Below are positions 11,782-24,185 of a stretch of 27,500 nt of DNA, piece after piece. Under the pieces are notes generated by a model. It made no database searches, was not told the origin of the DNA, and saw nothing but the letters and a program-made list of their open reading frames with translations. Position 1 is the first letter of the stretch; each line of letters starts with the position of its first letter. The translations under genes were made by a program, and so were the position numbers. The DNA comes from Trachelipus rathkii (taxonomy: Eukaryota; Arthropoda; Malacostraca; Isopoda; Trachelipodidae), in contig JABUQX010100338.1 in NCBI GenBank assembly GCA_015478945.1, forward strand, positions 7,501 through 35,000, given 5' to 3'.

Positions 11782-12604
11782 TGAGTTCTTACAAATGAAT
11801 ATCGAATATTTTAGATAGCGAAGCAATTGTTAAGTTAAATAATATATATATTTTTTTTTTGCTTATAAATTAAACTATTTTGAACTATAAAACTACTACT
11901 GACGTAAATTAAAATATCTTTCTACTAACTTGATTAACACTTTAAATTTATCTAATCAACATAGCATATACACAATTCATTATTAATACCGTCAATCACA
12001 CTAAATGACCAAGCACGTATTTTTTTTATCATTTCTGCGCACTTATAAACATAATCAAGGCTATATTTAAAATGATGCTAAAAATATTTTTAAACAGCCT
12101 TAACAATAATAATGCGTCGTAAAATGTATATTTTTTTATTAAAAAGAACTAACGGGAGAAAAAGGCTGAAGTTGTCATTCATATTTTATCAGACTTTGGG
12201 TAATAAAATATCAGAATCTCACAGAATACTCATCATAAATGAGAAAATCTAATTCAAGTCCAAAAATGGAGGTCAACATGCAAAGAACTTTTAAAAGGGG
12301 ACTTTTTTTTTTTTTTTTCATTTACAAATGTCGAAACAATTTTCCTGTCGACCCAGCACATGAATAACTGAGCTTAGTATTTTAACTTGGGTGCAGAAAT
12401 TTGGACTGATAAAGGATGAGATTGTGTAGAAAGACTAGCTACGCGAGGCATCCTCCAAGGGCGGGGGGGGGGGGTTATACCACTAAAAGGTTTAAGATCT
12501 TCATCTATTTTAACAGATATATATTATAAAAATGAACAACAATATGATGGCTGGCAAGAAATTAGAGTTACCAAGAAAGAGTAGAGGAATTAATGTGATA
12601 ATAA
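11782..12604. other. Gene-free AT-rich interval
   Basis: Contains a T18 run (about 12303-12320) and a G14 run (about 12461-12474). No gene is recognised on either strand. Confidence 0.55.
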
Positions 12605-12775
12605 CTGTAGAAGAGCTACAAGTTAGACCTTTGTAGCACCAAAATGCAAAAGCTGATTTCTCCCTAATAGTGGGTGCCATTCCCACGGCAGACTGGAAGA
12701 GATACAAAAGGACACAGAGAGAAAAGATGTTGGTCGGTGGAACCAAGAGGTGGAAAATGTTTAATACTGAGGGGA
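12605..12775. repeat. Duplicated segment, copy 1 (unexpanded)
   Basis: Shares order and sequence with 13755-14215: CCTTTGTAGCACCAAAATG, then CAGACTGGAAGAGATACAA, then AACCAAGAGGTGGAAA and a GTTTAATAC string. Here the CCTTTGTAGCACCAAAAT motif occurs once, near 12627. A 118-codon minus-strand frame over it has no recognisable domain. The second copy has stops in that frame, so I do not call a gene. Confidence 0.7.
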
Positions 12776-12995
12776 AATAATGGAACGGAAACGGTAGATA
12801 AGGTACAAGTCCGACCACTTTGTTGAGACCTATACCCAAATTGTTAACAGGAAAAATGGTCATCATTTTGCAAAAATTCTGTCAACATTTTTTCTACTGT
12901 TTCAATGCGTCTACGATATGGCCATGTGTACAAAAATTATGTCAACCTTTTTTCTCTTCCGTTTGAATGTGCTTACGTACGATTTAAAGGAATAT
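12776..12995. other. Unique spacer with a short direct repeat
   Basis: Two imperfect copies of AAAATT(C/A)TGTCAAC(A/C)TTTTTT with a TCT-rich tail lie at about 12872 and 12933. Related ATGTCAACGTTTTGG and CGACGATTT strings recur at 13575-13715. Confidence 0.5.
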
Positions 12996-13508
<513 letters not shown>

Positions 13509-13754
13509 TGTATATAAACTAAAATAAATTTTAAATTAAATTGAAATAAATACAAAATTTCTTATAATTTATCTACGATTTGGTCAGGACGATTTCTTGT
13601 GTCGACGATTTGGGCAAGTTATAGAATATTTTGTCAACCAATTTACCTTTAAAAAAATTATGTCAACGTTTTGGACAAGTGAAAATTTATTTAAATATCC
13701 TGCCGACGATTTTTCCTGTCGTTGATCCTTTGGGGTAGTACACCCCCCTCCCTT

Positions 13755-14096
13755 CCTTTGTAGCACTAAAATAAAAAAAAAACCTTTCCTTTGTAGCACT
13801 AAAATAAAAAAAACGTTTCCTTTGTAGCACTAAAATGAAAAAAACGTTTCCTTTGTAGCACTAAAATAAAAAAAAGTTTCCTTTTTAACACTAAAATGAA
13901 AAAGAAACCGTTTCCTTTGTAGCACCAAAATAAAAAAACGTTTCCTTTGTAGCGCTAAAAAAAAACGTTTTCTTTGTAGCACCAAAATGAAAAAAACTTT
14001 CCTTTGCAGAGCTAAAATAAAAAAAACGTTTCCTTTGTAGCACTAAAATAAAAAAAAACGTTTCCTTTGTAGCACTAAAATGAAAAAAAAGTTTCC
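13755..14096. repeat. Minisatellite of about 31-bp units
   Basis: Eleven full units plus a partial one. The consensus core is CCTTTGTAGCACTAAAAT followed by an A-run and ACGTTT. Unit length varies by 1-3 bases, mainly in the A-run. Because the unit is not a multiple of three, the Lys/Phe-rich open frames across it are not credible genes. Confidence 0.95.
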
Positions 14097-14215
14097 TCAC
14101 TAATGATAGATGTCATTTCCAGGGCAGACTGGAAAAAGATACAACAGAATACATAAAAAGAACTTGATCGAAATAACCAAGAGGTAGGAAGAGTTTAATA
14201 CGGAATTATAAATAA
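14097..14215. repeat. Duplicated segment, copy 2 (after the minisatellite)
   Basis: Continues the homology with 12655-12775 (GGGCAGACTGGAAAAAGATA, then AACCAAGAGGTAGGAA and GTTTAATACGG). The minisatellite therefore sits inside one copy of the duplicated segment. Confidence 0.7.
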
Positions 14216-14745
14216 GGAGTTTTTTTTAAAGTTAGAAAGAAACTGATATGTTGTGTTAATTCTCTAGACGATCCATTAAATCAGTTGGGAAAAACACTAA
14301 CGCTCACGGTTATTCGGAAATTGGAGTGGCAAGAAATTTTTCAGCCTACATTAACTCTCCATATGTATTTCTTCGACCGGTCTCCTCCACAGATCATCCA
14401 GGGCCAAGATGTTCCAGATTGCTCTGGTTAGAGGGTTTGAGGTACAGGTAAGAAGCAAATGGGATAAGTTTCCGGGACCCGGTTATAGTCTTGGAAAATA
14501 TTTGAAGTGGTTTGATTGAGTTTGAATCTGTGTTTATAATATTGCAAGTTTGGGTGGTGGGCGCATCTTAATTTGACCAATTATGACTGGATAGTTCTTG
14601 GAAGAGAGTTGAATTTAGGTGCTATTTCTGGTGGATATACGTTTAGTATACTGTTTGGTGGTCTGTTTCTTAGATAGTTTTCTGTAGTAGTGTGTGTTTG
14701 GTTTGGTTTTGTGTAAGATGTATGTTTTGTATTGATGGATGTTAG
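14216..14745. other. Gene-free interval with G/T-skewed half
   Basis: 14216-14500 is mixed-composition sequence with one splice-donor-like CAGGTAAGA at 14445-14453 but no supporting exon. 14500-14745 is strongly rich in G and T and poor in C on the plus strand. No gene was recognised. Confidence 0.5.
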
Positions 14746-14762
14746 AATATATATAATATATA

Positions 14763-14804
<42 letters not shown>

Positions 14805-14976
14805 TATAGTATAATATATATATATATATATATATAAAAATGCTATATATTTTAAAAAAAATATAAAAAAAAATAATAATAAATACATCAGTGGCTGTTT
14901 CTGATTTGAGGAATAGGGTAATGTATATATATATTATATAATATACATATATATATATTATAATAAATATATATAT

Positions 14977-15057
<81 letters not shown>

Positions 15058-15190
15058 CTGTGTGGTGTGTGTATATAACTCTTTCTTTCAGTTACTACAG
15101 ACGATATATACATATATATATATATATATAATATATTTATAGTATAATATATATATAATATATACTATATATATATTTATTATATTATCT

Positions 15191-15221
<31 letters not shown>

Positions 15222-15251
15222 ATATATATATAATATATATATATATATATA
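14746..15251. repeat. Cluster of (TA)n arrays
   Basis: TA at 14746-14836, 14922-15052 (with TGTGTG at its end) and 15102-15251, separated by short AT-rich spacers. Confidence 0.94.
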
Positions 15252-15639
15252 CCACATTAAAATATATATAAAAAAAAATCTCTGTGCCAGCAAAAATCCA
15301 TGTGCTAAGTTTTCAGCGCACAATTTTCACGTATTTGAAGAATAGAAAAATGAGAGCGAGAGAGCGAGCGTGAAATAACATAGAACCAATGGGATATAGG
15401 GAGTTCAAAATTTTTAGCGAACATGAAAAGCTTCTTTCTGATACGGTAGCCAGTGTATAAAATAAGCGAATTGGAAGTTTAAGAGCATTTAATTTTTTAA
15501 TATTTTATTGAATAATTGTGTACAAAACTATCTTCATTTGAACAGATATTCCCTTATATCTAAAGTGTAATTAAAAAAAGTAATTAGCTTTTATAGGGTG
15601 TGCGGCGCACACCTAGCACCTATGGAGGAAACGCCCCTA
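15252..15639. other. Gene-free island between TA arrays
   Basis: No ORF or known element was found. Near its right end is a 17-bp dyad GGTGTGCGGCGCACACC (15597-15613), unusually G/C-rich for the surroundings. Confidence 0.5.
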
Positions 15640-15793
15640 ATATAATATATATATATATATTATATATATCTTATATATAAATATATATAAATATATATAT
15701 GATATATATATATATATTCTATAATATATAGTATATATATATATATATTATATATTTAATATATATATATATATATATATATAGTTATTATTA

Positions 15794-15826
<33 letters not shown>

Positions 15827-15882
15827 GTATATAGTATATAGATTATATATATACTATATATAATATATATATATATATTATG

Positions 15883-15917
<35 letters not shown>

Positions 15918-15980
15918 ATATATTATATATATATATATACTATAATATATATTATATAATATATATATATATATATATAT
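15640..15980. repeat. Long (TA)n array
   Basis: About 340 bases of interrupted TA. Confidence 0.95.
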
Positions 15981-16154
15981 TGAAAGAAATCATTTGTCCA
16001 ATTGCTTTCACGACCTCTATCACTGAAAAACTGAGAACCATCGTTCGTATGAAGTACTGATAAGCATTCATACGCGGCGTTGTAAAATGATTAATTAAAA
16101 AGTAAAGGTGCAAAAAAGATACAAAGGTAGTCTAGGTTTTACACATAGACACAC

Positions 16155-17555
<1,401 letters not shown>

Positions 17556-17598
17556 GTATATATATAATATGATTATATATATACTATATATATATATA

Positions 17599-17648
<50 letters not shown>

Positions 17649-17714
17649 TATATATATATTTAATATTATATATATATATATATATTATATAATATATATA
17701 TATCTATATATAGT
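17556..17714. repeat. (TA)n array
   Basis: Last TA array before the palindromic region. The module-rich sequence begins directly after it. Confidence 0.94.
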
Positions 17715-17759
17715 AGTATCTGCCATTGACGTTGGCACCCTTTTTCGATATGAGGAATA

Positions 17760-18430
17760 GAGTTTATAGGTCTGAAAGCTTGGAATATAATCTATATATG
17801 GGTTAAGCTCAAATCCTGTAATTTTCAAGTCTGTAGGATGTATAAAGAGGGGGGTCACCCCCTGAGGGACGCCGTATATTGCGCTTACGCCCTTGTGGCG
17901 TGATCTGAATGGTGAGTTTAAGCCTAACGAGCGTTTGGGCGGCGAGCACTTGGAGGTCAAAAGACGAAGGTCTGTTTGACCGCAACAGACACAGACTGAG
18001 GCGCGTGCGACATACACATACACATTATTATTATTATTATTTACATCATTTCGATTTCCAAAGGAAATCGAATCTGAGTCGAAAACACCGATCCGCTGTT
18101 AAGGGATCGTCTTTTTTACGCAACTTGACTTTGGATTCCACGTGGTTCTTCTTCGCATCCGTTCTGAGTCCGATATATATCTAGATGTGTTAGAGTTAAC
18201 GTATCGCTTTCAAACTTGGTATATGTTCTATGAAGGTGATAAACTGATCCCTGGCGAGTTTTGGTGACCGTAGATCACCCCTAAGGGGTGCTGCCCTCCT
18301 AGCGCCAAGGTCAAATTCATCATGAAAACCATGTTAGACTTAACGTATCGGAATGAAATTTGGATGTGAGTTATATGATGACGCAATCTCGTCGGAGCCG
18401 AGATTACGTCACTCTGCGTCCCCTGGAAGG
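17760..18430. repeat. Degenerate tandem modules with C-run/G-run hairpins
   Basis: Two clear related modules start TTAGAGTTAACGTATCG (18190) and TTAGACTTAACGTATCG (18332), about 143 bases apart. Each continues with an AAA(C/T)TTGG string. A more diverged module lies at 17770-17905. Each carries a G/C-run hairpin (GGGGGGTCACCCCC near 17852, CACCCCTAAGGGGTG near 18271) or a G-run. 18385-18412 is a separate hairpin (AATCTCG with CGAGATT). Only the part from about 18345 has a mirror image inside the window. Confidence 0.65.
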
Positions 18431-18489
18431 GGGGGGGGGATGCAGCCCCACAAAAAATTAAAATGATCGTAGAAGACTGATACTCAGAG

Positions 18490-19150
18490 AAAGGTTGAAG
18501 GAGTCGGAGTCCGGAGACGGAGTCGAGACGGAGTCGTGAGTCGGCGTTGGAGTCGATTCGGAGACGGAGACGGAGTCGGAGTTGGGTTCGGTTTCGGATT
18601 CCAGGGACCCTGCCGGAGGAGGGTCTCCAGTTTGAAAAAAAAAAGAAGAAGAAGAAATGCATGGAATGCAAAACAGAGGAAGGATGAGGAAAGAAGAAGA
18701 AAGGAAGAAGGAGGAGGAAGAAGGAGGAAGGAGGAAGAATGAAGAATGAGGAAGGAGGAAGGATTCAGAGTTTGTAGTGGCACCGGTGCTGGAGCCGGTG
18801 CGGTGCCGCAGTAATAAGACAGTCGTATAACACAATGTTGGTAATCCTATAAGGGTTATCGAGGCGTGAGTTTCGAATATGATGGTTATAAGTCCATATA
18901 GGGTGTCTAGGACCCCCCATTAGGGGGGTCCCAACTGAAAAAAAGAGTACAGAGTGGGAAAACAGAGGAAGAAGAAGAAAGGAAGAAGGAGGAATGAGGA
19001 AGGAAGAAGAATGAAGAAGGAGAAGGAGTAGATTTGACAATTGCACCGGTGCTGGCTCCGGTGCGGTGCCGAGTTATTAAATATTAGTGTAATGATGCAA
19101 TATTGGTGTCCTTATATATGTTATAGGGTCTGTAGATTTCGAAAATAATG
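18490..19150. repeat. Left-arm GGAGTC / GAAGGA / GGTGC modules
   Basis: A (GGAGTC/GGAGAC)n block at 18500-18600 is followed by purine-only-like tracts at 18637-18775 and 18962-19031 (GAA, GGA and AGG units). Two copies of an ACCGGTGCTGG...CCGGTGCGGTGCCG cassette start at 18782 and 19043, about 261 bases apart. Each is followed by an (A/T)TAATAA string. A GACCCCCC-ATTA-GGGGGGTC hairpin lies at 18911-18930. The same order is mirrored at 26760-27345. Long Ser/Asp or Glu/Arg frames across it are repeat artefacts. Confidence 0.8.
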
Positions 19151-19356
19151 GTTTCAGAACCATCAAGAAATAAAAAATAAATAAATAAATAGATAAACAA
19201 ATAAAATTTCTTACACTTTTTATGTTTATAACTTACAAATTTACGTTTTTACATACCCTAAAGCAGTAAATCACTAAATCAAACCACCAATCCAGCCCCC
19301 CCCCTCCTGCACCTCCTGACCATCTGTGATCTATTTATCTATTGATTAAGTCATAT

Positions 19357-20000
19357 TTCGAATATCATTTTGAATAAACATAACATAAAATCAAAGTTCT
19401 TTATACAAAGATCGATCAATATATGCTAACATAACAAAGTTTCCACATTAATAAAGCTTCTTAGCATCATCTGAACTAAAGAAAAATAATGCCAAAGACA
19501 ACATAACAGCATCTTAAACAGGATAAGCAGTCAAGCGTTAAACAAACGTTGCACACTTAACACAGTAAAGTAACTAACATAACTAAAAACGTAACTTATT
19601 CACACTTTGTCAAGCGTGTCTCTAACATAACAATGTTAATTTTACATTAACATGGTGAAATGTAACAAAAATTTGCCATAACAGTGTGTAATTATCAATA
19701 CAGACCAATGAGTATACTCTAACGTACAAAGTTTTCACATTAAATAAGCTAACATAACATCACTGAACTAAGAATATAATGTACAAAGCAAACGCAAGCT
19801 CATCTTATGCAACATTAACATTAACATTAAAAAAGATCCACACTTAAAACACTAGCATAATACCTATTGGGTAAAGACAAACAAAGTTAAGTTTTTTTAT
19901 TCTCTGTAAAGCTAAACTATTGACACTAACATACTTAACACACATCGCTACACGAATAAACAGCCAGCCCCAACATCTTAAGCAACAAAGCGTACATAAG
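19357..20000 (+). repeat. Left-arm degenerate units, first group (three copies)
   Basis: Copies recognised by an ordered set of strings: AAGTTTCCACATTAATAA, GAACTAAGAATATAATGTAC, a (CTTACG)TATGAATAAACAG-like anchor (19511, 19801, 19946), ACACTTAACACAGTAAAGTA and TGTTAATTTTACATTA. The first two anchors are about 290 bases apart, and the third copy is partial. There are no coding frames. Mirror copies lie at about 25850-26460. Confidence 0.65.
19896..19901 (-). promoter_or_regulatory. Putative AATAAA polyadenylation signal, left gene copy
   Basis: AATAAA on the minus strand about 120 bases beyond the likely stop codon at 20021-20023. It lies in a CAGAGAATAAAA context that is kept in the mirror copy at 25932. 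Function is inferred only from position and conservation between the arms. Confidence 0.4.
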
Positions 20001-20020
20001 GGGGGCAGTAAAACATGTTT

Positions 20021-20871
20021 TCAGGTGTATAACATTATAATTCCGATAAAAAGAACATTAATAAATAAATACAATGTACATATAGTTTTAAATATATTAA
20101 ACCATCTAATCAGGTGGACATAGGATTTCTGTATAAATTGAGCAAGTTCTATACTGTTCTCCAGAGATTCAAACACCATCCGAAAGGATGGAGCAAAATA
20201 AATACAACTTGCGCCTAAACATTTTTCTGCATATCTTCGGTTTTCAATACAGCACTCATCGCTCCTGCCAGAGAGAAAGTAAACGTATCCTGGTTGATAG
20301 TTATTAAGGCATTTCTGTATACTGCATTTATAACGGGAAACAACATGTTTCGGTGTAAATACGTAGATTACACATGTGCTATATGGATTCAAGTCCTCGA
20401 GTTATAGCAACACCTTAAGATGAAACTTTAAGTCCGTTTTTCCCTGTAAACAAAACTGATTATATTTTGCAGATGTCTGAACAGTGAACCTATACACGTA
20501 CCGCATGAATGTGACACAGCTATTGGTTTCAATAAGTTTTTGCGCCACGTAATACTTTTTTAACTTTGTCAAGATGCAGTGAAAGCAACATCTATTCTAT
20601 TATAGCCGCTCAAACTGTCACCTCTGATTTCATCAAGAGACGATGTCACAGATGACACATACTCAGCCTTAAATCCAGCTTCGAGGCTGTCCGTAATCTA
20701 AGGATTCTTCAACTGATGATGATTAAGGTATATTCTTGCACACAATTGGAACACAATGTAATATATTGCTCTCCATTCGTTTTACGAAAAAATGTAAATG
20801 ACCACATCGTTGGGTATTACAAGATCCTCGTAAAGAGGACGTCCGTAGGAGCAGAACGAGAGGTTGTCCAT
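20021..20871 (-). pseudogene. Uncharacterised ~280-codon gene, left-arm copy (broken)
   Basis: Reverse-complement partner of 24964-25808. The probable ATG is at 20871-20869, and a TGA stop at 20023-20021 ends a frame open from 20392. An extra base near 20802 pushes the first frame into a TAA at 20784-20782, and more small indels follow between 20780 and 20400. The last 120 codons are intact in one frame. They are Cys-rich in the middle (for example SGRSDECCIENRRYAEKC) and end in a hydrophobic stretch, LYLFINVLFIGIIMLY, which could be a C-terminal membrane anchor. I recognise no family. The gene points away from the palindrome axis. It is either a decayed gene or an intact gene read with sequencing errors. 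Confidence 0.55.
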
Positions 20872-21039
20872 ATCAGCACAGCGACAAAATGTCTTACTGA
20901 CGAAATTCGTATGTATAAACAGATCTAAAAGGTAACGAGATTCTTTCTTTCAACCAAGAAGAAAGTAAACAAGAATACGACATACGAATGAACCACATCA
21001 GTTCAAAAGGGGTATATATTCTCGAGGTTGTTCGAACTG

Positions 21040-21135
21040 TTTGTTTGTTGTTTGTTGTTGCTGATGCCGTGGGTTCTGCTGTGACGGTTGTTGTTATGGT
21101 TGTTGTTGTTATTGTTGTTTTGTTGTTGTAAAGGT
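21040..21135 (-). repeat. (CAA)n-rich tract upstream of left gene copy
   Basis: GTTGTT-rich on plus, so CAA-rich on the coding strand of the left gene. It ends about 170 bases before the ATG. It mirrors 24711-24800. Confidence 0.8.
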
Positions 21136-21204
21136 AAGGTTCCTGTGTTATATTTCAACTTCAAATTTATTACAACATTGATTAATTATCATAACTGATT
21201 CAAC

Positions 21205-22500
21205 GAATATACTCTACGTAATAAGTTTTTCCGCATCATAAAGCTAACATGATGTTAACAGAACTAATAAAATAATGTACAACGACAAACCTGACACGAC
21301 CTTACGTTAGAATAAACAACTAACATTAACAAAGTTCCATACTTAACTGCAGTAAAGTAACTAACAGGCATACCACGTAAACCGTATTCACTCTTTTTTC
21401 AAGCAATATCTCTAACATATCAATGTTAATTTTACATTATTGGATTTACGTAGCATTTAGAGATCATAACAAACATTAACCAATAGTAAAACCAGCGAAT
21501 ATTTTTTTAGGTTATTCTTTTTAGACTACACCGCTCCTTTCAAGAAAATTTCAACATGAACATGAAAATGATTTTATGCTTTAACCATTTACATAAGTGA
21601 TGCATACTTATTTATATTTATTAAAAAAATTTAAATCTGGCAACTGCGTATCACACAGAGGTGATTTGACAGCGCTGTATAGACTTGGGAGCTAAGTTAT
21701 ATATATAAATCAGTGAGCTACTCGATCATATATATATAATCATAGCAAAAGTCTAAGGCAAACCTAACATTATATTCCATCCATATTTTGAGTATCATTT
21801 TTGATAAACATAACAATTGTACTGTTATATAACATATGAGGTGATGGTGTAAGTGATAAGATTACGGTCTCTGGTTGGGGCGACTGGTAGATCGAAACCA
21901 TCTTCTCATATTTTACAAAACTCACCTTACGTATGAATAAACAGTCAACATTATCAAAGTACACTGATTAATATCAGTAAGTAACTACCATGACATCACA
22001 AAACGTAACCAACTTGTCTATACCCTACAAAGAACCTAACTATCATACTTACCTAGGTTTGATGCTATATGAAACACAGATGTTCAGTTAGGCTTATATG
22101 ACAGGCTTAACATTGGGGTCACTTTCATGTTTATACGAATGCTTTCACGAATGCACCCATCGTTAACATAAGCTCAATCTTTGCTATACATAGCCATTCA
22201 ATTTACAGCGACAAGCCCCACTACATGGAGATCACTCCAGAGAGATGCATGAAGACTCATCTCGGGTACCCTGAAGTGGGATGTAAGCGGTAGGGGCACA
22301 GCCCGAAGACCCATTTTGAGTACCCCAAAGGGGGGTGTAAGCGATAAGACTGTTTATGAAAATAACTCGTGATATCATAACAGCAACTAAGAATATAATG
22401 TACAAAGGCAAACCAAACATACCTCGCGTATGAATAATCAGCTACATCCTGAAATCCCCCTACTTATCAAAGCTAAATAGCTAATAGGCTCATACAATAT
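21205..22500 (+). repeat. Left-arm degenerate units, second group (three copies)
   Basis: Anchors CTTACGTTAGAATAAAC (21302), CTTACGTATGAATAAACAG (21926) and CTCGCGTATGAATAATCAG (22424) sit in the same ordered string set as the group at 19357-20000. The middle copy has the mirror GTTTATTCATACGTAAGGTG at 23770 in the right arm. Between the first and second copies lies the block that is not shared between the arms (21700-21817). Confidence 0.65.
22230..22370 (+). repeat. Hairpin module: GATGCATGAAGAC ... GTAAGCG (left, outer)
   Basis: GATGCATGAAGAC, CTCGGGTACCCTGAAG, TGTAAGCGGT and GGGGCACAGCC in order, then a second half with TTTTGAGTACCCC, AAAGGGGGGTGTAAGCG. Each half contains a C-run/G-run hairpin. 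A shorter version begins at 22801 and runs into the palindrome axis. Mirror copies lie at 22870-22928 and 23355-23480. Confidence 0.75.
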
Positions 22501-22800
22501 CACGATATGACCACTTTTCTTCGCCTAATCAACAAACAGGTAAAGTCGTATCCATCTAGCAAATCCCTTAACAAAGAGGCCAATCTGTCAAAGACATCCA
22601 AATTCTTGAGCTATGACTTAACACTATCGTAACAAAGCGTCATCGTTTTGAGTATAACACATCAATTGGAAGTATGATAAAACATGGAATAATCAATTCA
22701 GAAACTGGTAGATTTTGGCAACAGCGGCATCATAATCAGAGGCGAATTTTGAATAGCACTGTAAGCACTGGTAGAGCACTACTTTAGATACCCCAGCAGA

Positions 22801-22928
22801 GATGCATGAAGACCCTCTCGGGTCCCTGAAGGGGGTGGAAGCGGTCAAGGGCGCACGGCCCTTTGGCTGTTGCCTTATGTAACCGCTTACGACCCTTCAG
22901 GTAACCCGCGAGATGGTCTTCATGCATC
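22801..22928. repeat. Axis of the giant palindrome
   Basis: GATGCATGAAGAC at 22801 is mirrored by GTCTTCATGCATC ending at 22928. The innermost pairing is CAAGGGC (22847-22853) with the GGCCCTTTG at 22858-22866 around a loop of a few bases. The right side carries about 16 bases (near 22867-22882) that the left side lacks. No adapter-like or vector-like spacer is visible between the arms. Confidence 0.85.
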
Positions 22929-23918
22929 TCTCTGGGGTGATCTCAAAGTAGTGCTTACGTGCTTACAGTGCTATCAATCGGCTGCTGATGATGCGCGTTG
23001 CCAATCTACAGTTTTGAATGATATTCCATGTTAATTCATACTTCAATGATGTTATACTCAAATACGAGTGACGCTTTTTGTTGACGATAGTGTTAATTCA
23101 TAGCTCAAGATGTTGGTATCTGACAGATTGGTCACTTTGTTAAGGGATTTTGCTAGATGATACGACTTTACCTGTTGTTGATATGCGAGATAAAGGGGAT
23201 CATATCGTGTATTGTAATGACCTATTAGCTATTTTAGCTTTGAATAAGTGGGGATTTTTCGGATGTAGCTGATTATTCCATAGCGAGGTATGTTTGGTTT
23301 ACTTTTGTACATTATATTCTAGTTGCTGTTTATGAATATCACGAGGTTATTTTCATAAACAGTCTTACCGCTTACACCCCCCTTTTGGGTACTCAAAATG
23401 GGTCTTCGGGCTGTGCCCTTACCGCTTACATCCCCCTCAGGGTACCCGAGATGGGTCTTCATGCATCTCTCTGGAGTGATCTCCATGTAGTGGGGCTTGT
23501 CGCTGTAAATTGAATGGCTATGTATAGCAAAGAATGAGTTTATGTTGATGATGGGCGCATTCGTGAAAAGCATTTGTATAAACATGAAAGTAACCCCAAT
23601 GTTAAGCCTGTCATATAAGCCTAACTGAACATCTGTGTTTCATATAGCATCAAACCTCGGTAAGTATGATAGTTAGGTTCTTTGTAGGGTATAGACAAGT
23701 TGGTTACGTTTTGTGATGTCGTGGTAGTTACTTACTGATATTAATCAGTGTACTTTGATAAATGTTGACTGTTTATTCATACGTAAGGTGAGTTTTGTAA
23801 AATATGAGAAGATGGTTTCGATCTACCAGTCGCCCCAACCAGAGACCGTAATCTTATCACTTACACCATCACCTCATATGTTATATAACAGTACAAATAT
23901 TTAAGACAATGATATTAC

Positions 23919-23925
23919 TTTATAT

Positions 23926-23961
<36 letters not shown>

Positions 23962-23973
23962 ATATATATATGA

Positions 23974-24007
<34 letters not shown>

Positions 24008-24064
24008 ATAGATATATTATTATCTGTGCATTTTCATACTCTAAGAGTATATATATATATATAT
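23919..24064. repeat. (TA)n arrays, right arm only
   Basis: TA at 23919-24018 and 24046-24064, with a short unique spacer. At the mirror position the left arm has only two short TA runs (21698-21708 and 21728-21740). Confidence 0.93.
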
Positions 24065-24110
24065 AGTAACTTCATGGCACACGGAGGACGGTTACATCTG
24101 AATCATTCAA

Positions 24111-24185
24111 GGAGGTGATTTGTATCAGCGCTGTAACTTAGCTCAGCATAGTGCGTTTATGATACAGGCGCTGTCAATCACCTCT
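24111..24185. repeat. Nested inverted repeat, right arm
   Basis: GGAGGTGATTTGTATCAGCG (24111-24130) is mirrored by CGCTGTCAATCACCTC (24169-24184). The left arm has a single copy of this string (AGAGGTGATTTGACAGCGC, about 21658-21676), so one arm gained or lost a copy. Confidence 0.75.

Larger units (their letters stand above)
18345..22858 (+). repeat. Left arm of a giant inverted repeat (about 9.1 kb in total)
   Basis: Sequence here recurs in reverse complement in 22859-27500 throughout its length. Anchor pairs: 18381-18399 with 27451-27469, 18781-18790 with 27058-27067, 20111-20125 with 25700-25714, 20841-20878 with 24957-24994 (38 identical bases), 22206 onwards with the stretch ending at 23505. 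The coordinate sums rise from about 45,711 near the centre to 45,850 at the outside, so the arms are collinear with net length differences. Differences are mostly single-base indels plus substitutions, with one non-homologous block (21700-21817). The outer boundary is not known because the mirror leaves the window. Confidence 0.95.

Noticed and set aside
12510..12866. 118-codon minus-strand frame
   Set aside because: It overlaps a duplicated repeat whose second copy has stops in this frame. It shows no recognisable domain and ends in AT-rich sequence.
14445..14453. Strong splice-donor-like CAGGTAAGA with a pyrimidine-rich CTCCTCCACAG about 60 bases upstream
   Set aside because: The possible small exon between them encodes nothing recognisable and no partner exons are visible. 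Such matches are common by chance.
18228..18835. Overlapping 100-150 codon frames rich in Ser, Asp, Pro and Arg (also at 27099-27478)
   Set aside because: They come from (GGAGTC)n and GAA/GGA tracts and are open in several frames on both strands. No conserved domain is visible.
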